Shown one piece after another: positions 53,264 to 61,956 of a stretch of 64,000 bases of DNA. A program made the position numbers and the translations under genes. Positions within the stretch are counted from its first letter, which is position 1. Each line of letters opens with the position of its first letter. The notes under the pieces were generated by a model. That model searched no databases. It had not been told where the DNA came from and saw only the letters and a program-made list of their open reading frames with translations. The DNA comes from Candidatus Latescibacterota bacterium (GTDB lineage: Bacteria > Latescibacterota > MWCZ01), in NCBI GenBank assembly GCA_022706085.1, contig JAKJDF010000001.1, positions 112,394 to 176,393 of the forward strand, written 5' to 3'.

Positions 53264-55858
53264 ATGAACCCTTCAGAAAGTGCTGTTGAAAGGAACCCCG
53301 AACGACGCAAACCTCAACCTGCGCGGCCGCGACAGGTAATGCCGGAACGTCCGCCGCTGGAAAGGAACCGGGACTTTGCCGAGGTCGCTACCGGGTTCAC
53401 CGCGGAAATGGCAATCGCGGAATCAGAACGTTGCCTCCAATGCAAAAAGCCACTCTGCATTCAGGGGTGCCCGGTAGGCATTGACATCCCGGCATTCCTC
53501 CGTTTCATCGCTGACGGGGATTTCGCGGGTTCGATAAACCGGCTGAAGGAGGATACGAATCTCCCCGCGATCTGCGGGCGGGTGTGCCCTCAGGAGACTC
53601 AGTGCGAAGAAAAGTGCATCGTTGGAAAACGGAACCAACCGATCGCGATAGGTGCGCTGGAACGTTTCGTCGCTGATTGGGAAAGGGAAAACGGCGCCGT
53701 CAAAACACCCGTAGTAAGTGCGCAAACAGGAAAAAGGGTCGCGGTGGTCGGTTCGGGGCCTGCCGGGTTGACGACGGCAGGGGAACTTGCCCGCCGGGGA
53801 CACGCCGTGACTGTTTTTGAAGCGTTGCACGAACCGGGTGGAGTGCTTGTATATGGAATCCCGGAGTTTCGCCTTCCCAAAGAGATCGTCCGGCGCGAGG
53901 TGGATGGGTTGCGGGCAATGGGAGTGGAAATCCGGCTTAACACCATCGTCGGCAGGTCCCTTACGATAGACGACATGTTCGCCCAGGGGTTCGATGCGGT
54001 TTTCGTGGGCTCCGGCGCAGGGCTGCCACATTTCCTCGGAATCCCCGGCGAGAACCTCAATGGCGTATACAGCGCCAATGAGTTCCTCACGCGCATGAAC
54101 CTCATGAAAGCATTCCGGTTTCCGGATTACCACACCCCGATTCACGTCGGCAAAAAGATCGCGGTGTTCGGTGGTGGCAATACTGCTATGGATGCCGCCA
54201 GAACTGCGCTCAGAATGGGCCCCGAATCCGTCAAACTCATCTACCGCCGGTCAGAAGCGGAAATGCCAGCGCGTGCGGAAGAGATTCACCACGGGCGAGA
54301 CGAGGGCGTGGAGTTTGTTACGCTGACCGCGCCGGTGGAATTCCTTGACGACGGCAAAGGGTGGGTGGCTGGTGTCAAAATCATCAAGATGGAACTGGGC
54401 GAGCCCGACGCGAGCGGGAGACGTCGTCCGGTTCCGATTGAGGGCAGTGAAGAGATAATCGAGATAGACACGGCAGTGATTGCCATAGGCAACAGCCCGA
54501 ATCAACTGATTCCCCAGACAACAAAAGGGCTCGAGACCACACGCCATGGAACACTCATCGCGAACGAAGCAACCGGTGAGACGACGAAAACCGGAGTCTT
54601 CGCAGGCGGCGATGTCGTGACGGGTGCCGCCACTGTGATCCAGGCCATGGGCGCGGGGAAGGCCGCGGCGGCCGCCATAGACGATTTCCTGATGAAACGC
54701 GCGAACGCGGAAGAGTTCAGACAGTACCGCGAGAAGTTGTCAGGGTTCTTCCTCGTGGATTCACCTCGACGAACGCCGGAAGAGCGGCTTGCGCTCCTCC
54801 GCTCACTCGGAGTGCCGGGACCGGAATCTTTCCTCGCCAAGCGATTGCCGCAATGGGACGCGCGGGTGGACGAACTGCTCGATCCCTCGTCCCTGGACAT
54901 GATGCCGGTGCACGTTTCTCACGCGCAGGCACGGTATGTTCGAGGTGCCATCCAGAGCCTTCCTGAGGACGTGAAGGCACGCATTTTTTCCGCAAAACTG
55001 GGACCGACTGGAGTTGGCGAAGCGATCAAGGCGCTTTACCTGCGCGAAAAAGGCGTTCCGTTACCGGAAGATTTCGCAGTAGCCTCGGTGACTCTGCTCG
55101 ACGATGTGCGTCAGTCCGTCCGGGTGGTAGTTCAGGACGGAGGGAGGAGTCTCACCGTGGACGTCGTGCGCATGAATGCGGACGCGGAGATTGTGTACTC
55201 CGCAGTTGCGGAGGTACTCGGAATCGCTCACTGCCGGGCCGAGGGCGTTTCTGCGCCCAGGGGTGACAAAGCTGCGGTCACGGTCGTACCGAACGGCGCG
55301 AGACTCTCGGATGACGCCACGCTAAACGACGAGTATTTCCGCGAGCAGTGGCCCTTCCTCGTAGACAAAGTTGCGGAACAGGAGGCCCTTGCCGACTTCA
55401 TGGGTGCGGAAACCAGCCCCGATTCCTACACGGTAACAACTGAACCGGTCTCAGTCGTCGCAGACAACCCCCTTGAAATGTTCCACTACTTGCCAGTTTC
55501 CAACAGGGCGAATGAGCCGGTGTTCAAGCTCCTGTTTGCGAAGGCATTGCCTGATGCGCCGGCGGCAAGGGCCAGAACGGCACGCGATTTCATCGTGCGG
55601 TACGAGACCGCGTACGGCGCCGCGGCCGCTCGCATCAAAGAGCGCTGGAACGCCATAGAAGCCGTACTCGCAACGAGAAAGGATGCCGTGGAAAATTGCT
55701 CCGGCATGAAGTTGACAGAGGCGCTGGGGATTCTGAAAGACACGTTCAGATGGAACCCGGTTTCGCGGCTCACGAGGATGTACGAGGCGTGCATTCCCGA
55801 GCAGTGGAGCGCTATCGGAAAAGACGTATGGTTATGGAGGCGACAGAAACAAGCCTGA
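53264..55858 (+). CDS. NfnB-like NADPH subunit with a ~390-residue C-terminal extension
   Basis: 864 residues. Residues 1-~470 match NfnB/glutamate-synthase small-subunit-type flavoproteins. N-terminal iron-sulfur cysteines lie in CLQCKKPLCIQGCP near 57-70 and CGRVCPQETQCEEKC near 104-118. The FAD motif VVGSGPAGL is near 160-168 and the second Rossmann motif VFGGGNTAMD near 301-310. Usual NfnB proteins end here at about 465. Residues ~475-864 are an in-frame extension with only three Cys and no motif I recognise (see findings). The gene lies 55 nt after nfnA, so both subunits are co-made. The bifurcating function is inferred from the family; the role of the extension is unknown. Confidence 0.85.
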   Translation: MNPSESAVERNPERRKPQPARPRQVMPERPPLERNRDFAEVATGFTAEMAIAESERCLQCKKPLCIQGCPVGIDIPAFLRFIADGDFAGSINRLKEDTNLPAICGRVCPQETQCEEKCIVGKRNQPIAIGALERFVADWERENGAVKTPVVSAQTGKRVAVVGSGPAGLTTAGELARRGHAVTVFEALHEPGGVLVYGIPEFRLPKEIVRREVDGLRAMGVEIRLNTIVGRSLTIDDMFAQGFDAVFVGSGAGLPHFLGIPGENLNGVYSANEFLTRMNLMKAFRFPDYHTPIHVGKKIAVFGGGNTAMDAARTALRMGPESVKLIYRRSEAEMPARAEEIHHGRDEGVEFVTLTAPVEFLDDGKGWVAGVKIIKMELGEPDASGRRRPVPIEGSEEIIEIDTAVIAIGNSPNQLIPQTTKGLETTRHGTLIANEATGETTKTGVFAGGDVVTGAATVIQAMGAGKAAAAAIDDFLMKRANAEEFRQYREKLSGFFLVDSPRRTPEERLALLRSLGVPGPESFLAKRLPQWDARVDELLDPSSLDMMPVHVSHAQARYVRGAIQSLPEDVKARIFSAKLGPTGVGEAIKALYLREKGVPLPEDFAVASVTLLDDVRQSVRVVVQDGGRSLTVDVVRMNADAEIVYSAVAEVLGIAHCRAEGVSAPRGDKAAVTVVPNGARLSDDATLNDEYFREQWPFLVDKVAEQEALADFMGAETSPDSYTVTTEPVSVVADNPLEMFHYLPVSNRANEPVFKLLFAKALPDAPAARARTARDFIVRYETAYGAAAARIKERWNAIEAVLATRKDAVENCSGMKLTEALGILKDTFRWNPVSRLTRMYEACIPEQWSAIGKDVWLWRRQKQA

Positions 55859-55871
55859 GGACTGTGCTCCG

Positions 55872-55899
55872 CGAGGGCATCTCGAACAGGATGCCCTCG
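55872..55899 (+). terminator. Hairpin after nfnB (possible terminator)
   Basis: CGAGGGCATC (55872-55881) and GATGCCCTCG (55890-55899) form a perfect 10-bp stem with an 8-nt loop. It starts 13 nt past the nfnB stop, but only TTCC follows, so termination may be Rho-assisted or the hairpin may protect the 3' end. Confidence 0.5.
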
Positions 55900-55918
55900 T
55901 TCCATTCGGTATCAGGTG

Positions 55919-56278
55919 TTACCGATTAGTGTCTCTGTCGGAAAGTTCCACGGTCCATTCGGTTGTCATACGTTCCGGGATACACACCCGTCTGCGCGTA
56001 TACGTGTCTTCGTCCTCGTCTTTCGCGCGCAGATCATAGCTCCCCGGGTCCAGTGTCCAGGTTTGTGATTCACCCGGGCGCAATACCTCGCTGCTTCCCA
56101 ACCGGTCGGGTCCCCAGCTGTCGCTGGACGTGGGCGAGATGTACACGTATCGGATGGTCCAGTTTCCGAGCCCGTTCACGATTCGGAGCCGCGTCGACTG
56201 GACGGCGTTGATCGCCCCGAACACTCCGGACCCGAGGATCGCCCCTGCAGCAAGCACTATCCAAAGCGAACGCCGCAT
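55919..56278 (-). CDS. Small secreted protein of unknown function
   Basis: 119 residues with a signal peptide (about 1-25, MRRSLWIVLAAGAILGSG...). A beta-rich domain follows with Trp/Tyr repeats (NWTIRYVYISPTSSDSWG, GESQTWTLDPGSYDLRAKDED). This pattern of turns and aromatic residues resembles short immunoglobulin-like or carbohydrate-contacting domains, but no named family was recognised. ATG at 56278 has GGGAGG 8 nt upstream. It is the last gene after the GH-like, MscS and M29 genes, separated from the GH-like stop by 127 nt, so it may also have its own promoter. Confidence 0.65.
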   Translation of the reverse strand: MRRSLWIVLAAGAILGSGVFGAINAVQSTRLRIVNGLGNWTIRYVYISPTSSDSWGPDRLGSSEVLRPGESQTWTLDPGSYDLRAKDEDEDTYTRRRVCIPERMTTEWTVELSDRDTNR

Positions 56279-56405
56279 GCTAGCCTCCCTTTCCCTGGTG
56301 TGGCCCCCCTCGTCAACACAACTGCAGCGCCGGGGTCAGGGTGTGCAGTCGACTCAAACCTGCCTGGAAGGCGGACAGGCCTTTCGTGCAAAAATATACA
56401 CTCCT

Positions 56406-58760
56406 TCACTGAATGTAAATAGTCTCGTATATCTGTATGCGAGGCACGGTGAATCGCAGCTTGTTGCCGCTCTGATGGAACGGAAGCTCTTTCGGGGACT
56501 CCCACGGATTTGCCGCGCATACGGACTTCACGCGATGCGCGTCCACCCGCAATCGCACTTCCACCTCCGTACACGGCACAACTTCACCCGGCGGGAGGCC
56601 GGGGCCGGGCACGTCGTAATTGACGAAGTGCAGCACGATTGACTTGTCGGCCCGTGTTCCTGACCACGCGCTCGCGCGCAACGTCGGGGGTGTCCCCCGC
56701 CCCGTTATCGACAGATTTCGTCCCGCGAGATCGTTCAGCAGGCCCAACAACCTCGGGTCGTGCTCCGGCGCGTCCGCAGCCTTCGCACGAAGCGAAGGAA
56801 GAACCTTTTCCCTGTACTCGTCGCGCATCGCATCTTCGATATCGTGAATATCCCAGATGCGCCGGGGTATCCACTTCCTCAGGTCGTTCAACCAACGAAT
56901 TCTGCCCGTGGACGCATAATCCACAGACTCCGTACCGTCCGCACCGCGACGCCATACGAGCGGCCTCAGGCGACCGATCAGGTCCGTCAGCTTCACGGAA
57001 CGGCCATGTTCATCGAACGCACCCGTGTTTCCCGTAACGAGCACCCGCCCGCCCCGTGCGACGTATTCTGCAACCGCCCTCCTTCCAGAGAGCGGAAGGT
57101 ACTCTACGTGCGGCAGAATCACGACTTCGAAGCGCGAGAGTTCTGAAAGCGTTACTTGCCCTTCGCACAGGAAATCGAACAGGACGTGATTTTCCGCAAG
57201 ATATCGTGCACACGCCGCCGATTCGCGCAGATGGTGTGTGTTCTCCATATGCACTTCATCAAAGCTCAGAACCAGCCCCACGTTCGCGTGCGAAGAACGT
57301 CCGCGGAACAGATGCGGATTCCCCTCGAAAAACGCCCGGTAGGCCTGTCGGATTTCGGCAAAGTGGTACGGCATCTGAACAAACGCGCCGTCTCCGGAAA
57401 ACGCGACCGCTTCGGCCGTCGCAAGCTCAGTCAGGTTACGGCTCTCCGCCCCCTGATACGGGAGAACGCACGAACGGACTCCGCACGCAGCCGCGTACTT
57501 GTAAGAAATCATCAGGTCGAGGGTATACCCGGGGGCCAGCGTTCCGGGGAAGAACTCATCCTCGAAAAAAATCAGATCCGTGCCGCGCGCCCACAGCCGT
57601 ACGTTTTTAGCGTCCCGGCAACGGCTCAACGCGTGACAGAAACCTGTCATATTACCCCAGTTCGGGACGATGAGAAAGCGCTGCGTCACCTCGTGTGCGG
57701 CCTCTCTGAGTTCCGCGTTCCGCCGCGCGATTGTCCAGGCCCAGAATTTCTGCGTATCAGCCCACCGGCATAACATGCGCGGGGTGCGAACCCCCAGCAT
57801 GGAGACATCACCGACACGCCCCGCATATTCAGCACCTTCTTCACCGAGGGTGCGCTCAAGAGTTGCCAACCAGAACTTGTATGATTTCATCCAGTGGAGG
57901 CCCGTCCCTCCCTCACTCATTTTCGCTTTGCGGACGTCCGTGGTCCCAAATATCTCTTTGAACAACTCCGGTTCGTTGTCGCGGAACTGCCTGACGTACT
58001 CGGGTTGCCGGCACGCCCAGTAGATGACGTCTCCGGCAGTGGCGAGCTTTGGACGAGAGGCATCGGTCGACCCGTAACGTTCCTTAAGCTCTTTCTTTGT
58101 ATATGTTTCCGAAAGAAATGCTGCGAACTCCCGCTGGCAATACTGGCAACGGCAGTGCATGATGTTGTTGTCCACAAACGTCCCGTCGTAGCCGTACGAT
58201 GCAATGAGCCTCACCATCGTTTTGAGCCAGCCGTGCCAGAACGGATTGTTCGGGCACGGGGCAAAACGCAAAGGCGGATCGGTGCGCGTGAACCTGTAGG
58301 GGTAATTGAAGTGAAGGCTCCCGTCCTGTTCCCTTTGCATCCACTCTATCGGATCCACCGCCGGCTTAGGGCCAACATCCTCGGCATAGTCATCCCAACG
58401 ATCAAAAAACCACCAGAAACCGAGACGTTTCTCAGGGTCGCCGCCTATGGTCTGATTGCAGATGTACGGAATGATAGTGTCGACGCCGGCAGCGTGAACG
58501 GCGTTCACCCATTTGACAGTCGCGTTTGTCCGCTTGCGAACCTCCTCGATGCCGATTGGAAATGACCACGCCAGAGGTCCCTTTCTGTCATAGTAACTCG
58601 AGGCACCGGCCCGGGAGAGGTAGGGCATGTCGTTGCACGCGTGGAACACGTTGGGGGGTGCATCACGGAGAGGGGCGACCGATGCTTCGATGTCGCTGAG
58701 GTGATCTTGATAGTTGATCAAATAGGTCAGAGGAAGGTTTTTGGTCGTGTAGGCCGGCAT
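56406..58760 (-). CDS. Glycoside-hydrolase-like TIM-barrel protein (GH42-like layout)
   Basis: 784 residues without a signal peptide. About 1-420 is a TIM-barrel-like domain with many Trp, Phe and Asp residues (GTFVDNN near 192-198, FFEDEFFPG near 396-404, where barrel acidic residues would sit). About 460-625 has a flavodoxin/glutaminase-like layout seen in GH42 beta-galactosidases, with VVILPHVEYLPLSGRRAV then YVARGGRVLVTG. The rest is beta-rich. The exact family is not clear; the substrate may be a galactoside or uronic-acid polymer. It sits 68 nt after mscS. Confidence 0.55.
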   Translation of the reverse strand: MPAYTTKNLPLTYLINYQDHLSDIEASVAPLRDAPPNVFHACNDMPYLSRAGASSYYDRKGPLAWSFPIGIEEVRKRTNATVKWVNAVHAAGVDTIIPYICNQTIGGDPEKRLGFWWFFDRWDDYAEDVGPKPAVDPIEWMQREQDGSLHFNYPYRFTRTDPPLRFAPCPNNPFWHGWLKTMVRLIASYGYDGTFVDNNIMHCRCQYCQREFAAFLSETYTKKELKERYGSTDASRPKLATAGDVIYWACRQPEYVRQFRDNEPELFKEIFGTTDVRKAKMSEGGTGLHWMKSYKFWLATLERTLGEEGAEYAGRVGDVSMLGVRTPRMLCRWADTQKFWAWTIARRNAELREAAHEVTQRFLIVPNWGNMTGFCHALSRCRDAKNVRLWARGTDLIFFEDEFFPGTLAPGYTLDLMISYKYAAACGVRSCVLPYQGAESRNLTELATAEAVAFSGDGAFVQMPYHFAEIRQAYRAFFEGNPHLFRGRSSHANVGLVLSFDEVHMENTHHLRESAACARYLAENHVLFDFLCEGQVTLSELSRFEVVILPHVEYLPLSGRRAVAEYVARGGRVLVTGNTGAFDEHGRSVKLTDLIGRLRPLVWRRGADGTESVDYASTGRIRWLNDLRKWIPRRIWDIHDIEDAMRDEYREKVLPSLRAKAADAPEHDPRLLGLLNDLAGRNLSITGRGTPPTLRASAWSGTRADKSIVLHFVNYDVPGPGLPPGEVVPCTEVEVRLRVDAHRVKSVCAANPWESPKELPFHQSGNKLRFTVPRIQIYETIYIQ

Positions 58761-58828
58761 CGTAAGTACCCCTTTTTCTGAGGTTACCCCCGAATCTGGT
58801 GGAGCTCAACGGCCCGTCGCCGTTCGAG

Positions 58829-59653
58829 TTACCCTGTCACAAGAGAGACCCCGTTTTCCTCGAAATGCGCAACAATCGCAAAGCGGAGGTCGCTGGAAAC
58901 TTCAGACGCAGAACTCGCTTCCCTGGTCCACACTACCAGTTCGTACGTCTGGGCAGCGGCCGACATGTCCTTGAACCGCACCACGGGCCCCGGGTCAGCA
59001 AGAATTCGGCTATCCCTGCCCGCCACCTCAAGCAACAATTCTTTTATGCGCTCCGGACTGTGTTTGTTAGGAACAACGACGTTAAGTGAAGAACGGAACT
59101 GGTAGGAGGGGGTTGTCCAACTTACGAGCATCTCATTCACCAATCGGCTGTTCGGAATGAGAAGAATCGTGTTGTCAAACGAAACAACGCGGGTCATGCG
59201 AATACTTATGGAATCAACAACGCCGCGCGTATCCCCGATTGATATCACATCTCCCGAGCGCACGGGCCGCTCCACGAGGAGGATGATACCACTGATAAAA
59301 TTCGATGCAATGTTCTGCATGCCGAAACCAATTCCGGCACCCATCAGGCCACTGAAAACCGTGAGGGAGGAAAGGCGCAGACCGGCCGTGTCCAGAACAA
59401 TCACAACTCCAAAGAAAAGAACAACATAGTAGAGAATTCTGGAGATCGTATATCGCGTCGAAGACTCTATCTTCCCTTTCGCGAATGTTCCCGCCGTCAC
59501 TTTCCACCGGATCACTCGAGCAACAACCCACACGAACACGAGACCGAGGATAGTTTTCGTGAGCACAGCCAGCGTGAGTGTGCCTCCCCCAAGAGTGAAA
59601 AGAGGGTATTTCCAGACCGCCAGAAACACTTCTATCAATCGGCTTCCCGTCAT
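58829..59653 (-). CDS. Small-conductance mechanosensitive channel, MscS family
   Basis: A 274-residue MscS-type channel. Three membrane segments are expected at about 25-48, 70-88 and 95-118; the pore-lining helix is the Gly/Ala-rich GLMGAGIGFGMQNIASNFISG near 98-118. The beta domain GDVISIGDTRGVVDSISIRMT near 130-150 and the C-terminal alpha/beta domain follow. Channels of this family release solutes during osmotic downshock. It begins 19 nt after the M29 peptidase stop and precedes the GH-like gene. Confidence 0.9.
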   Translation of the reverse strand: MTGSRLIEVFLAVWKYPLFTLGGGTLTLAVLTKTILGLVFVWVVARVIRWKVTAGTFAKGKIESSTRYTISRILYYVVLFFGVVIVLDTAGLRLSSLTVFSGLMGAGIGFGMQNIASNFISGIILLVERPVRSGDVISIGDTRGVVDSISIRMTRVVSFDNTILLIPNSRLVNEMLVSWTTPSYQFRSSLNVVVPNKHSPERIKELLLEVAGRDSRILADPGPVVRFKDMSAAAQTYELVVWTREASSASEVSSDLRFAIVAHFEENGVSLVTG

Positions 59654-59672
59654 TTTCAGACTCCCTCCGGCG

Positions 59673-60629
59673 TCACACCATCAGAACGCCGTTATCGAGA
59701 ATCAAAGATCCGTCCGCCCACACAGTCGGTCGCAGCAGAATCCCGTCCTGATGGAACGGGGCACGCACGATGCCTCCCATTGAACGATTGTCTCCAAATG
59801 CCAGGTGCGCCGTGCCCAGTATCTTCTCATCCTCCAGCACGTGCCCGGTCAACCGCGCGGCATCATTCGTTCCAATCCCCAGTTCAGCCAGATTTCTCGC
59901 TTCCGGGCCTGCGGCGTCCATCCGTGCGATGAGCGTTTTTGCATACACATTGCCCCGGATAATTGTTGCCGTCCCCGCCTCGACAACAACTTCGATCGGT
60001 TCCTTCAGGACCCCGCTGCCGCCGATGCAGCCATCGATTACGATAAGGCCACGGCCGGTTCCTTCAACCGGTGCGAGATACGCCTCGCCCGCCGGGAGGT
60101 TGGTAACCCCCGGGTTTCTCAGAATGCCTGTGTCGGCAGAAACCTTCCGCCCTTCGATCGAGAACGATATATCAGTACCCGCAGGCGTCGTGACACGGAC
60201 CGTCCGTTTTCCCTGCAACGCATTCGCCACGCGTTGCGTCCGTTCGGCGATTGCCTCGTAATCCGCAAGAAGCGCGCGAGACATGATATCTTCCGTGATT
60301 CCGGGGAGCGTTGCTATTCGGGCTCCTGCCTCCGAAGCCGCGCGCCGGGCTTCGGTATGGGTGAGCGACTTCGAGGTAGGAGCGAACACCACCTGGGCGG
60401 CGGCCATCGCCGCCAACACCGGGGGCGGGGGTTCAGACCCGTTTTCCGCGCGGGGGAGAATTTCGATCAGCTGAGTGTCCGCGCCGGCTTCCACAGAGGC
60501 TTCGAACAGGGCACGACCTATCGACAGACAGGGCGCGTCCGCAATTACGACCACCTGCTCCGACCTCCGGACCCCCAGGCATTGACCCACTGCAACTCGA
60601 GCAGCCCGCATCAGAGACGATTCTCTCAT
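59673..60629 (-). CDS. M29-type aminopeptidase
   Basis: A 318-residue protein of the thermophilic aminopeptidase (M29) family. The conserved metal-ligand region NLPAGEAYLAP near residues 176-186 supplies Glu. GTAHLAFGDN near 273-282 and APFHQDGILL near 291-300 supply His and Asp positions, and the N-terminal half has the usual alpha/beta domain. It should remove N-terminal residues from peptides in the cytoplasm. It is the first gene of the minus-strand series with mscS and divergent from the M20 peptidase across 126 nt. Confidence 0.82.
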   Translation of the reverse strand: MRESSLMRAARVAVGQCLGVRRSEQVVVIADAPCLSIGRALFEASVEAGADTQLIEILPRAENGSEPPPPVLAAMAAAQVVFAPTSKSLTHTEARRAASEAGARIATLPGITEDIMSRALLADYEAIAERTQRVANALQGKRTVRVTTPAGTDISFSIEGRKVSADTGILRNPGVTNLPAGEAYLAPVEGTGRGLIVIDGCIGGSGVLKEPIEVVVEAGTATIIRGNVYAKTLIARMDAAGPEARNLAELGIGTNDAARLTGHVLEDEKILGTAHLAFGDNRSMGGIVRAPFHQDGILLRPTVWADGSLILDNGVLMV

Positions 60630-60755
60630 GAACGACCTCTTTCAGGGAACTCCGTGGTTGCGCGTTCCGGACGCGCGGCGTTAGGTTACGTATCGGGGCT
60701 CCAACGGCCTCGACGCAACCTTAGGAATTATACCACTCTACGGGGAAACGATCCT

Positions 60756-61943
60756 ATGTCGTTGCACCAACGATTGTGTGACGCCGTCAACGAAGCTCGA
60801 ATCGGGCAGACGGCGCTGGAACTGGTCTCCATACCGAGTCCTACCGGTTCCACTCGCGAAGCGATTCGATATTTCGAAACAGTGTACCGCGAGCTTGGCT
60901 GCGAAATCACGCGCATTGATGGGATCAAAGGGTCTCCGTTCGGAACGGACGCGCCCAGCGTGGCAGCGAGATTGCGTGGCACGAGTGACGCACCCACACT
61001 CCAGATAGATGGACATATCGACACCATTCCCGCAGCACACGCCCCCGCATCGCTCGTTAACAATGTGCTTTCGGGACGGGGCGCGGCAGATATGAAGGGT
61101 GGGTTGGCTGCGGTGATCGAAGCCGCGCGTGTTCTCCGCGAACTACAAGTCCAGGTGCCCGGTGACCTCCTGTTCACGACGCACGGGCTTCACGAGGCGC
61201 CGACCGGCCACGGAGAAGGGCTGCTCGCGCTTATCAACGAAGGGCTGCATGGCGCGGCCGCGGTTGTGGCGGAAGGACCGGTAGATGAACTGGCAGTCAC
61301 CGGGCGTGGGATGGCCATTTTCACCATTGAGGTCAAAACAACAGGCAGAAGCGGGCATGAGAACGAGACTCCGCCGGACACGCCGCATCCGCTCGTGGCT
61401 GCCGCGGAGGTCCTGAGGGCTCTGGAAGCGGAACGTGTGCGTCTGCAGCGCACCCTGCGCCCGTACGTAGGATCGGAGACAATCTTCTTCGGACAACTCC
61501 ACGGCGGGGATTTTTACAATCGTTTCCCGGTGGAAGCGATGATTCAGGGAACCCGCCGGTACTTTGACGACCACGATGTCCGGGAAGTCAGGGAGGAAAT
61601 GGAGGCAATTCTCGCACGGGTCGCTGAAGACACAGGTACGACAATCACGCTGGACTTCGACCGCATTCGCGATGGCTTCAAGGTGTCTGAGGATGAGCGA
61701 ATCGTGCGTGCATTCCGGTGGAGTTACCGCGCACTGAACGGCAAAGAGCCACCGTTAGGGGCGTTCAAGTCGGTTGCAGACGTATCATTGCTGGTTCAGG
61801 CCGCCGGGATCCCTGCGGTGTTTTGTGGAAACAGAGGAATTGGTGCGCACGCCGACAGAGAGGAAGTGGACGTTCGGGAACTGGTTCACCAAACCCGGAT
61901 GCTCCTCGGAATCATCGTGGCGTATTTTGGACTCGAGACGTGA
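60756..61943 (+). CDS. M20-family metallopeptidase / deacylase (ArgE/DapE-like)
   Basis: A 395-residue M20 protein. The first metal ligand is in IDGHIDTIP near residues 77-85, the bridging Asp in GRGAADMKGG near 104-113, and the C-terminal His in GIGAHADREE near 367-376. The usual catalytic Glu-Glu motif appears as GLHEAPTGHGEG near 144-155, with His-Glu in that place. Dimerisation-domain signs (GRSGHENETPPD near 199-210) fit. It could be a deacetylase, desuccinylase or dipeptidase. ATG at 60756 has GGGGA 9 nt upstream; upstream in-frame sequence runs antisense through the M29 gene. Confidence 0.85.
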   Translation: MSLHQRLCDAVNEARIGQTALELVSIPSPTGSTREAIRYFETVYRELGCEITRIDGIKGSPFGTDAPSVAARLRGTSDAPTLQIDGHIDTIPAAHAPASLVNNVLSGRGAADMKGGLAAVIEAARVLRELQVQVPGDLLFTTHGLHEAPTGHGEGLLALINEGLHGAAAVVAEGPVDELAVTGRGMAIFTIEVKTTGRSGHENETPPDTPHPLVAAAEVLRALEAERVRLQRTLRPYVGSETIFFGQLHGGDFYNRFPVEAMIQGTRRYFDDHDVREVREEMEAILARVAEDTGTTITLDFDRIRDGFKVSEDERIVRAFRWSYRALNGKEPPLGAFKSVADVSLLVQAAGIPAVFCGNRGIGAHADREEVDVRELVHQTRMLLGIIVAYFGLET

Positions 61944-61956
61944 AGGGTTAATGACC

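Noticed and set aside
59805-60755. In-frame 317-codon upstream extension of the M20 peptidase
   Set aside because: It is antisense to the M29 peptidase and has no protein-like pattern. ATG at 60756 with GGGGA gives a normal M20 N-terminus.
61138-61200. Catalytically dead M20 enzyme because Glu-Glu is replaced by His-Glu
   Set aside because: The general-base Glu is retained in the HE pair and all other metal ligands are present, so loss of activity is not supported.
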